A DNA stretch of 64,000 nt, from assembly GCF_003369795.1 (NCBI RefSeq), contig NZ_CP026730.1, positions 6,439,001-6,503,000 on the forward strand, in the 5' to 3' direction. The notes under the pieces were generated by a model, which did no database searches, was not told where the DNA came from, and saw nothing but the letters and a program-made list of their open reading frames with translations. The position numbers were made by a program, and so were the translations under genes. This DNA comes from Streptomyces sp. CB09001 (GTDB taxonomy: Bacteria; Actinomycetota; Actinomycetes; Streptomycetales; Streptomycetaceae). Shown here in pieces: positions 52,607 to 59,868 of the stretch (the first letter of the stretch is position 1; each line of letters opens with the position of its first letter).

Positions 52607-54673
52607 ATGCGCACCAACCCGCTCACCACCGTCCGCAACCTGGGCATCCTCGCCCACGTCGACGCAGGAAAGACCACCGTCACGGAGCGGATCCTCTACC
52701 TCACCGGTACCACCCACAAGCGCGGCGAGGTCCACGACGGCACCACCGTCACCGACTTCGACCCGCAGGAACGCGACCGGGGCATCACCATCTTCGCCGC
52801 GGCCGTCAGCTGCGCCTGGGCGGGCCACCGGATCAACCTCATCGACACCCCGGGGCACGTCGACTTCGCCGACGAGGTCGAACGCTCCCTGCGCGTGCTG
52901 GACGGCGGGGTCGCCGTCTTCGACGCGGTCGCGGGGGTGGAACCGCAGAGCGAGTCCGTGTGGCGGCAGGCCGACCGGCACGGCGTTCCCAGGATCGCGT
53001 TCGTCAACAAGATGGACCGGGCGGGCGCCGACCTCGACACCGCCGTCGCCTCGATCCGCCAGCGGCTGCATCCCGTACCCCTGGTCGTGCAGCTGCCCAT
53101 CGGCACGGAGGACGGCTTCACCGGCGTCGTCGACCTGCCGCGCATGCGCGCCCTCGTATGGGCCGAAGGCACGGACACGGCCGAGGAGGGGCCGGTACCC
53201 GACACCCTGCGCGAGGAGGCGGCCCGCAGACGGCGGCTGCTGGAGGAAGCGGTCGCCGAACGCCACCCGGGCGCGCTGGAGGAGTTCTGCGACCGGGAGA
53301 CGCTCACCTCGGCCACCCTCACCGGCGCCCTGCGCGACCTGACGCGCACCGGCGACGGCGTGGTCGTGCTGTGCGGTTCCGCCTACCGCAACCGCGGCGT
53401 CGAACCGCTGCTGGACGCCGTGGTGGCGTACCTGCCCTCGCCGCTGGACGTGCCCCCGGTGCGCGGCAGCCACGACGGCACCGAACGGGAGCGGCCCGCC
53501 GACCCGGCGGCGCCGATGGCGGCACTGGCGTTCAAGGTGAACGCCACCCCGACGGGACGAATGACGTACCTGAGGGTGTACTCGGGCACGATCGAGAAGG
53601 GAGACACCGTGTGGGACGCGGGCACGCGCCGCACCGAGCGCATCGGCCGCATCCTGCGGGTACGGGCCGACCGGCACGACCCGCTGGAGCGCGCGGTCGC
53701 CGGGGACATCGTCGCCGTGGTCGGGCTGAAGTCGGCCCGCGCCGGCTCGACCCTGTGCGCACCGGGCGCCCCACTGCTCCTGGAACCCCCGGGCGTGGCC
53801 GAACCGGTCGTGCACGTCTCGGTGGAGGCCCGGCGTTCCACCGACACCGGCCGGCTGGCCTCCGCGCTCGCCCGGCTGACCGAGGAGGACCCCTCACTGG
53901 CCGTGCGGACCGACCCGGAGACCGGACAGACCGTGCTGTCGGGCATGGGCGAACTGCACCTGGAGGTCGCGGTGGAGCGCGTCCGGCGCGAGCACGGTCT
54001 CGAGGTCACGGTCGGCCGCCCCGTCGTGGCGTACCGCGAGACGGTCGGTGAAGGCGTCACCGGCTTCGTCCACCGGCACGTCAAACAGGACGGCGGCGCC
54101 GGGCAGTTCGCGCACGTCGTACTCGACGTCGAGCCGTGGGAGGGGGAAGGCGGCGGCGACGGGGACGCCGCGGGCGGCGGTTTCGTGTTCCGTTCGACGG
54201 TCGTCGGCGGACGCGTGCCGCAGGAGTACGTCCGGGCCGTCGAGGCGGGCTGCCGGGACGCCCTCGCCGAAGGTCCGCTGGGCGGCCACCCGGTGACCGG
54301 CCTCAGGGTCACCCTCACCGACGGCCAGACCCATGTGACGGACTCCTCGGACACGGCCTTCCGCGCCGCCGGCCGGTTCGGTCTCCGCGACGCCCTGCGC
54401 GCCTCGGGGACGGTCCTGCTCGAACCGGTCGTGGAGGTCACTGTCACGGTGCCCGAGGACGGTGTCGGCGGCGTGCTCGGTGACCTCGCCGCGCGCCGCG
54501 GCCGGGTCACCGGCTCCGACACCCGGGGCGGCGCGGCGGTGGTCACGGCCACGGTCCCGCTGGCCGAGCTGTTCGGTTACGCGACCCGGCTGCGCAGCCG
54601 CACCCAGGGCCGGGGCACCTTCACCGCCCGGCCCACCGGCTACGCACCGGCACCCGCGGCGGTCGCACGGTAG
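52607..54673 (+). CDS. EF-G-family GTPase paralogue (FusA2-like or ribosomal-protection-like)
   Basis: Translational GTPase of 688 residues. G motifs: AHVDAGKTT (16-24), DxxxxxRGIT switch I (QERDRGITI), DTPGHVDF, NKMD (about 137-140). Domain II (TGRMTYLRVYSGTIEKGDTV), domain III and domain IV (GFVHRHVKQDGGAGQFAHVVLD) and a C-terminal EF-G_C fold (EPVVEVTVTVPEDGVGGVLGDLAARRG) are in normal order. It resembles EF-G more than Tet(M): RNLGILAHVDAGKTTVTERILYLTG and EVHDGTTVTDFD are EF-G-like. The canonical fusA beside rpsL/rpsG is expected elsewhere, so this copy is accessory: drug protection, stress translation or recycling. ATG 52607, AAAGG upstream, lies behind a leader peptide and hairpin. Confidence 0.88.
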   Translation: MRTNPLTTVRNLGILAHVDAGKTTVTERILYLTGTTHKRGEVHDGTTVTDFDPQERDRGITIFAAAVSCAWAGHRINLIDTPGHVDFADEVERSLRVLDGGVAVFDAVAGVEPQSESVWRQADRHGVPRIAFVNKMDRAGADLDTAVASIRQRLHPVPLVVQLPIGTEDGFTGVVDLPRMRALVWAEGTDTAEEGPVPDTLREEAARRRRLLEEAVAERHPGALEEFCDRETLTSATLTGALRDLTRTGDGVVVLCGSAYRNRGVEPLLDAVVAYLPSPLDVPPVRGSHDGTERERPADPAAPMAALAFKVNATPTGRMTYLRVYSGTIEKGDTVWDAGTRRTERIGRILRVRADRHDPLERAVAGDIVAVVGLKSARAGSTLCAPGAPLLLEPPGVAEPVVHVSVEARRSTDTGRLASALARLTEEDPSLAVRTDPETGQTVLSGMGELHLEVAVERVRREHGLEVTVGRPVVAYRETVGEGVTGFVHRHVKQDGGAGQFAHVVLDVEPWEGEGGGDGDAAGGGFVFRSTVVGGRVPQEYVRAVEAGCRDALAEGPLGGHPVTGLRVTLTDGQTHVTDSSDTAFRAAGRFGLRDALRASGTVLLEPVVEVTVTVPEDGVGGVLGDLAARRGRVTGSDTRGGAAVVTATVPLAELFGYATRLRSRTQGRGTFTARPTGYAPAPAAVAR

Positions 54674-54715
54674 GCGCGCCGGGCGGCCCCGTCCACCCGC
54701 GGCCACCGCGCAGCA

Positions 54716-54751
54716 CTCCGCCCCGCCGGGCCGAAGCCCGGCGGGGCGGAG
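54716..54751. terminator. 16-bp bidirectional hairpin
   Basis: CTCCGCCCCGCCGGGC (54716-54731) pairs perfectly with 54736-54751 around a CGAA loop. It lies between the converging EF-G paralogue and beta-helix protein genes and can serve both. Confidence 0.9.
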
Positions 54752-54794
54752 CGCCACCTGCCGCCGAATCGACGGCACCGACGTCACGTTCACC

Positions 54795-56591
54795 TCAGGG
54801 GTACTGCACCACCTTCGACGGCACGGTGTCCGTCCCCGACGTGGGCGAGCCCGTGTCGTTGATGACGCACTCGTACTGCCCGTTGCCGCCGAGCGACACC
54901 ACGAGCAGCCCGTGGAAGCGCACTCCGGAACGGTTCGGTGCGGCGAAGCCGTGGTGCTGCACGATGGACGGGTTCACGTTGTAGTAGCAGTAGCTGCCCA
55001 GGCCCCAGCCCTCGTGCTCGGTGACGTCGTCGCCGACCTTGTAGGCGGCGTAGCCCTTGACCGAGCCGTTCTGGATCGCGGCCTGGTCCGGGGCGTCGTA
55101 CGCCTTCTCGTTCTGGAAGAAGACCGTGCGGCCGCGCTCGCCGTTCCACTGGACGTCGTACTTGTTGAAGTGCTCCACGAACAGGCCGGTGATCAGTACG
55201 TCGTCGCCGTTGACCACCACGCCGTAGTCGGCGCGGTTGGTCTCCCAGCCGACGCCGTCGCCGTGGTCGGCGCGCCACACCCAGGTGTGGTCGACGATCG
55301 TGTGCCGGCTGTTGACGACCAGGCTCGTGGTCGCCTTGCCGGGACCCGCGCCGCCGATCCGGACGAACACGTCCTGGACGGTGGTCGGGTTGGCCGAGTG
55401 GTCCGCCGACGCCCCCTCGGGCCCGACCTCCAGCAGGGTCGCGGAGTTCACCGGACCGGCGTCCACGAGGAACCCGGCCAGTCGGACGCCGTCCACGTCG
55501 GCGACCTTCAGGGCGGTGACACCGTTGTCGGGGATGAGGGTGGCGTAGCCGAGGCCCAGGACGACCGTGCCCGCCCGCTTCACGTCCACGGTCCGGTCGA
55601 GGTGGTAGATCCCCGGCGTCAGCAGCAGGTGCAGGCCCTCCTCCAGTGCCTGGTTCAGGGTGGCCGCCGAGTCGGCGGGCTTGGCCACGTAGAACTGGGT
55701 CAACGGCAGCGAGGTGCCGCGCGGGGTGCCGTTGCCCCAGGAGACGCCGCGGGCGTCGGTGCGCTTCTCCGGCAGGAAGACGCGGTACTCCTCGCCGTCG
55801 AGGTACAGGAAGGGCTTCTCCCGGGAGACGGGCGTCGTCTCCAGCGTCGTGTACGGCGGTTCGGGGAAGCTCTGCGCGGGCGCGCCTTCCACGCCGGAGA
55901 ACACCATGTTCCACACGGCGTTGAGCCAGCCGCCGACCGAGCTGTCCCGGGTGTACCACTGCTGCTGGGAGTACGGACCGACCGTGCCGTCGATCCGGCT
56001 GTCGGCGATGTAGCCGCCGCTGGCCCATCCGTAGCCGTCGGGGGCGAGGTTGAGGCCGCCGCGCACGTGCATGCGCCGGAAGGGTGCCGCCTGCGAGACC
56101 GCCCAGCGGTTGGTGCCGCTGACCGGGACCAGGGCGAGGTTCTCCGCAGAACGCCAGAAGTTCTGCGTGGCGTTGCCGTCGAACCAGCCGGCGTCGACCG
56201 TGACGTCGCCGTTGATGGTGGTGTCGTCGGGGGAGAGGCCGAGGCCCGCGATCGCGGTGTAGAAACCGAGTTGGGCGTTGAGACCGCTGTAGGTGCCGGG
56301 CTTGAACAGCAGCGCGTAGCGGCCGGTGCCGAACTGGGCGGACTCCTGCTGCTTGAAGATCTCGTCCAGCCTGCCCTGGATGTTCGCCGTGGACGGGTCG
56401 AAGACGATGACGTTCGGCCCGAGGTCGCCACCGCCGGGCAGCGCGCGAGGCCCGTCGGGGGAGTCTGCGGCGGCGCTTCCCGCTCCGGCCAGTGAGGCCA
56501 GCACGGGTGCCGCGGCGGCCGCCGCGAGGAGGCTGCGGCGCCGCACCCCGGAGGGTTCGGGGGTGGGGGAGGGTGTGGGGGAAGAGGGCAT
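54795..56591 (-). CDS. Secreted right-handed beta-helix protein, probable polysaccharide-active enzyme
   Basis: Exported protein of 598 residues. A Tat-like signal (GVRRRSLLAAAAAAPVLASLAGAG) leads into a pectate-lyase/GH55-like beta-helix: GPNVIVFDPSTANIQGRLDEIFKQQESAQFGTGRYALLFKPGTYS, GFYTAIAGLGLSPDDTTINGDV, LHLLLTPGIYHLDRTVDVKRAGTVVLGLGYATLIPDNG, DHTWVWRADHGDG. This belongs to a streptomycete group often called 'adenylyl cyclase' or 'coagulation factor 5/8-type' by old transfer errors; I see neither of these activities. ATG 56591 has AAGGAG upstream. LacI-type palindromes lie in its promoter region, shared with the DUF1996 gene. Substrate, perhaps a beta-glucan, is inferred only from the neighbours. 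Confidence 0.75.
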   Translation of the reverse strand: MPSSPTPSPTPEPSGVRRRSLLAAAAAAPVLASLAGAGSAAADSPDGPRALPGGGDLGPNVIVFDPSTANIQGRLDEIFKQQESAQFGTGRYALLFKPGTYSGLNAQLGFYTAIAGLGLSPDDTTINGDVTVDAGWFDGNATQNFWRSAENLALVPVSGTNRWAVSQAAPFRRMHVRGGLNLAPDGYGWASGGYIADSRIDGTVGPYSQQQWYTRDSSVGGWLNAVWNMVFSGVEGAPAQSFPEPPYTTLETTPVSREKPFLYLDGEEYRVFLPEKRTDARGVSWGNGTPRGTSLPLTQFYVAKPADSAATLNQALEEGLHLLLTPGIYHLDRTVDVKRAGTVVLGLGYATLIPDNGVTALKVADVDGVRLAGFLVDAGPVNSATLLEVGPEGASADHSANPTTVQDVFVRIGGAGPGKATTSLVVNSRHTIVDHTWVWRADHGDGVGWETNRADYGVVVNGDDVLITGLFVEHFNKYDVQWNGERGRTVFFQNEKAYDAPDQAAIQNGSVKGYAAYKVGDDVTEHEGWGLGSYCYYNVNPSIVQHHGFAAPNRSGVRFHGLLVVSLGGNGQYECVINDTGSPTSGTDTVPSKVVQYP

Positions 56592-56635
56592 GCGGGCGGC
56601 TCTCCTTGTTCGGAAAGTGAACGAAGTGGGGGTGG

Positions 56636-56647
56636 GGGAGCGCTCTC
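56636..56647. promoter_or_regulatory. LacI-type operator near the beta-helix gene
   Basis: GGGAGCGCTCTC with the 8-bp palindrome GAGCGCTC at 56638-56645, 45 bases before the beta-helix gene start. The same core occurs at 56811-56824 and 62608-62621. Confidence 0.65.
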
Positions 56648-56810
56648 TGGATGTGCATGCTTCATCTGCGCGCACGGCACGTCAAGAGTTGCGACCGTTT
56701 CTTGTGTGCTGTGTTCAACAAGTGGGGGCGCAGGGTGCGTTGACCCACCCGCTGTTGCTTCCGTCCAAGCCCTTGACACCCTTCCGCCGTGCCCTCAACA
56801 CTCCGACGTG

Positions 56811-56824
56811 GGAGAGCGCTCTCC
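56811..56824. promoter_or_regulatory. Perfect 14-bp LacI-type operator before the DUF1996 gene
   Basis: GGAGAGCGCTCTCC is a perfect palindrome, as bound by LacI-family sugar repressors with a central CG. It lies 47 bases before ATG 56872 in the 280-base divergent region, whose remaining DNA holds only promoters. Confidence 0.75.
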
Positions 56825-56871
56825 GAGAAATTCTCCGACCGTCTCAGCCCGATCCCTCTCAGGAGGTCTCC

Positions 56872-57954
56872 ATGCCACGGAGATCGAAAGTTCTGTCCGG
56901 CACCCTCGTCGCGAGCGCGTTACTGCTGACCACGATCGGCATCGGCACGGTCGCCGCCGGCGCGGACACCCCCGCCGCCTCCGCCCCGGCCGGCGCCACG
57001 CACGCCGGGCACACCATGGCCCTCTCGACCGCCGCCTCGCCCGAGGACCCGGACGGCGACGGCTACATCCCCGCGAACCCGCCGGTCACCGGTGTCACCC
57101 CGTCCACGAAGGAGCCGCCGCACCGCTACTTCCACGAGTTCCAGGCCAACTGCGCGGTCAGCCACACGGCGCCCGACGACCCGATCGTCTACGCGCAGCA
57201 GCCGGGCAAGTCCCACGACCACACCTTCATGGGCAACACGACGACCAACGCGTACAGCACCACCGCCTCGCTCGACGCCGGGTCCACCACCTGTCTGGCG
57301 CCCGGCGACCGGTCGGGCTACTGGATGCCGACCATGTACGACGGCGACCGCCCGGTGCTCCCGGTCGGCCCGCAGACCATCTACTACAAGGCCGGCGTCA
57401 CCGACTACACCAGCGTGCGGCCCTTCCCGAAGGGGCTGCGTTACGTCGTCGCCAGCCCGATGCAGAGCGCCCAGGAGTTCCGCGACCACCCGGGCTTCGT
57501 CGAGGGCTGGGAGTGCGGCGACAGCTTCTTCAACGTCGACTTCCCGACCGACTGCCCCGAACGCCAGGACGTCCAGGTCAACATCCGTTTCCAGGCGCCC
57601 AGTTGCTGGGACGGCAGGAACCTGGACACGCCGGACCACAAGAGCCACATGGCCTATCCGGTGGTCAACCCCGGGACCAACAACAACATCTGCCCGGCCG
57701 ACCACCCGGTCGCCCTGCCGATGATCGAGTTCAAGATGGCCTTCCCGGTCAACGGCGACCTCTCCCGGGTGCGACTGGCCAGTGGCGCGAGCTACTCGTT
57801 CCACTACGACTTCTTCAACGCCTGGGACGAGGCGACCCTGGACGCCATGGTCGGCCACTGCATCGTCGGCGGGCTGCAGTGCGACGCACGCGGCTACGAC
57901 CAGACCCACCCGGAGGCCGGAGCGGCGCTGAACGAGGACTACGAACTGCCCTGA
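56872..57954 (+). CDS. Secreted DUF1996 protein
   Basis: Exported protein of 360 residues. A Sec signal (LSGTLVASALLLTTIGIGTVAAGA) precedes a DUF1996 domain recognised by HRYFHEFQANCAVSHTAPDDPIVYAQQPGKSHDHTFMGN, YWMPTMYDG, PFPKGLRYVVASP, CPERQDVQVNIRFQAPSCWDGRNLDTPDHKSHMAYP and FHYDFFNAWDEATLDAMVGHCI. The domain occurs in fungi and actinobacteria; its function is unknown, though the conserved His/Cys/Asp positions look catalytic or metal-binding. ATG 56872 has AGGAGG upstream. It sits under a perfect LacI palindrome with glycosidases downstream, which suggests a carbohydrate role. Confidence 0.88.
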   Translation: MPRRSKVLSGTLVASALLLTTIGIGTVAAGADTPAASAPAGATHAGHTMALSTAASPEDPDGDGYIPANPPVTGVTPSTKEPPHRYFHEFQANCAVSHTAPDDPIVYAQQPGKSHDHTFMGNTTTNAYSTTASLDAGSTTCLAPGDRSGYWMPTMYDGDRPVLPVGPQTIYYKAGVTDYTSVRPFPKGLRYVVASPMQSAQEFRDHPGFVEGWECGDSFFNVDFPTDCPERQDVQVNIRFQAPSCWDGRNLDTPDHKSHMAYPVVNPGTNNNICPADHPVALPMIEFKMAFPVNGDLSRVRLASGASYSFHYDFFNAWDEATLDAMVGHCIVGGLQCDARGYDQTHPEAGAALNEDYELP

Positions 57955-57975
57955 CCGCGCCCCGGCCCATGAGAC

Positions 57976-58013
57976 CGGCCCGGCCGTCCCCTGCCCCCGC
58001 CACGGCCGGGCCG
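57976..58013. terminator. 12-bp hairpin after the DUF1996 gene
   Basis: CGGCCCGGCCGT (57976-57987) and ACGGCCGGGCCG (58002-58013) pair perfectly around a 14-base C-rich loop. It lies 22 bases past the stop and 34 bases before the next start, so it may partly terminate or stabilise the message. Confidence 0.65.
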
Positions 58014-58047
58014 CCCCCCCATACCCCACACACCGGAGACAACCCCG

Positions 58048-59835
58048 ATGAGCCGACCCCGCACCCCCACCAGCAGACTCGCCCCCGCCAGCAGATTCAC
58101 CCCCGCCCGCGGGCTCACCGCCACGCTGACCGCCGGCCTGCTCACGCTCGGCGCACTCACCGCCCTGCCCGCCGCGCAGGCACACGCCGCCGGCAGCGTC
58201 GTGAAGGTCACCGGCAGTCAGGGCAACTGGCAACTGACCGTGAACGGCAGCCCGTACACGGTCAAGGGCCTCACCTGGGGTCCGTCCCCGGCCGACGCCG
58301 ACCGGTACCTGCCCGACCTGGCATCCATGGGCGTCAACACCATCCGCACCTGGGGCACCGACGCGAGCAGCCGTCCGCTCCTCGACTCCGCCGCCGCCCA
58401 CGGAGTCAAGGTCGTCGCGGGCTTCTGGCTCCAGCCCGGCGGCGGTCCGGGCAGCGGCGGCTGCGTCAACTACCTGACCGACACCTCGTACAAGGACCAG
58501 ATGCTGGCCGAGTTCCCGCGCTGGGTCCAGGAGTACAAGGACCATCCGGGCGTCCTGATGTGGAACGTCGGCAACGAGTCGGTGCTGGGCCTGCAGAACT
58601 GCTACAGCGGTGACGAACTGGAGCGCCAGCGCGACGCCTACACCACCTTCGTCAACGACGTCGCCAAGAAGATCCACGCCGTCGACCCGAACCACCCGGT
58701 CACCTCCACCGACGCGTGGGTCGGCGCCTGGCCCTACTACCAGAAGAACGCCCCCGACCTGGACCTGTACGCCATCAACTCCTACGACGCCGTCTGCGAC
58801 GTCCGGACCGCCTGGGAACAGGGCGGCTACACCAAGCCGTACATCGTCACCGAGTCCGGACCGGCCGGCGAGTGGGAGGTGCCGGACGACGCCAACGGCG
58901 TACCGGAGGAACCCACCGACGAGGCCAAGGCGCAGGGCTACACCGACGCCTGGAACTGCGTCACCGGGCACCGCGGAGTCGCCCTGGGCGCGACCCTGTT
59001 CCACTACGGCACCGAGTACGACTTCGGCGGCATCTGGTTCAACCTGCTGCCCGCGGGCCAGAAGCGGCTGTCGTACTACGCCGTGAAGCGGGCCTACGGC
59101 GGTGACACCTCCCGTGACAACACCCCACCGGAGGTGAGCGGATTCGGCGTCGAGGGCGACGCGGGCAAGGTGCAGGCCGGCAAGGACCTGGTCCTCACCG
59201 TGCGTGCGACCGACCCCGACGGCGACCCGATCGCCTACGAGGTGCTGGCCAACAGCAACTACATCGACCAGAGCAAGCAGTTGACCCCGCTCCCCGCCAC
59301 CGACCTCGGCGGTGGACGCCTCAAGGTCACCGCGCCCGACCGGCCCGGCGTCTGGAAGCTGTACGTCAAGGCCACCGACGGCAGGGGCAACGTCGGCGTC
59401 GAGACCCTCTCGGCGCGGGTCGTGCCACCCGCCGTCGACGGAACGAACGTCGCCCTCGGCAGGCCGGCCACCGCGTCCTCCTTCCAGCCGAGCTACGGAG
59501 ACTGCCCGTGCACCGCCGCCAACGCCGTGGACGGGAAGGCGGACACCCGGTGGGCCAGCGACTGGAGCGACCCGCAGTGGGTCCAGGTGGACCTCGGCAC
59601 CCGCACCGCGTTCCGGCACGTCCAGCTGTACTGGGAGTCCTCCTACGCCAAGGCCTACACCGTCCAGACCTCGGACGACGGACAGAACTGGCGAACCGTG
59701 TCCACCGTGACCGACGGCAACGGCGGCGTCGACACCCTCGACGTGTCCGGCAACGGCCGCTATGTGCGCGTCAACGGCACCGCGCGCGGCACGGGTTACG
59801 GCTACTCGCTGTACGAGTTCGGCGTCTACGCCTGA
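58048..59835 (+). CDS. Secreted glycoside hydrolase (GH2/GH5-type TIM barrel) with C-terminal F5/8 (CBM32-like) domain
   Basis: Exported enzyme of 595 residues. The signal peptide is followed by a clan-A TIM barrel (about 50-360): acid/base Glu177 in MWNVGNES and nucleophile Glu269 in YIVTESGP, as in GH2 and GH5 enzymes that retain configuration. An Ig-like region (about 370-450; VLTVRATDPDGDPIAYE) and a discoidin domain (about 455-595; GTNVALGRPATASS, WVQVDLGTRTAFRHVQLYWE) follow. The exact family (GH2, GH5 or a neighbouring beta-glucanase or glucanosyltransferase family) needs a profile search. Start ATG 58048; the GH3 gene begins 33 bases after its stop. Confidence 0.87.
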   Translation: MSRPRTPTSRLAPASRFTPARGLTATLTAGLLTLGALTALPAAQAHAAGSVVKVTGSQGNWQLTVNGSPYTVKGLTWGPSPADADRYLPDLASMGVNTIRTWGTDASSRPLLDSAAAHGVKVVAGFWLQPGGGPGSGGCVNYLTDTSYKDQMLAEFPRWVQEYKDHPGVLMWNVGNESVLGLQNCYSGDELERQRDAYTTFVNDVAKKIHAVDPNHPVTSTDAWVGAWPYYQKNAPDLDLYAINSYDAVCDVRTAWEQGGYTKPYIVTESGPAGEWEVPDDANGVPEEPTDEAKAQGYTDAWNCVTGHRGVALGATLFHYGTEYDFGGIWFNLLPAGQKRLSYYAVKRAYGGDTSRDNTPPEVSGFGVEGDAGKVQAGKDLVLTVRATDPDGDPIAYEVLANSNYIDQSKQLTPLPATDLGGGRLKVTAPDRPGVWKLYVKATDGRGNVGVETLSARVVPPAVDGTNVALGRPATASSFQPSYGDCPCTAANAVDGKADTRWASDWSDPQWVQVDLGTRTAFRHVQLYWESSYAKAYTVQTSDDGQNWRTVSTVTDGNGGVDTLDVSGNGRYVRVNGTARGTGYGYSLYEFGVYA

Positions 59836-59868
59836 CGCCGGGGACCAGTCGGAAGGGGGGAGACCCGG

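Noticed and set aside
52607..54673. Straight call of a Tet(M)-type tetracycline resistance protein
   Set aside because: The N-terminal and switch regions are closer to EF-G, and 688 residues is longer than Tet(M) proteins, usually near 640. Kept as an EF-G paralogue with protection as one possibility.
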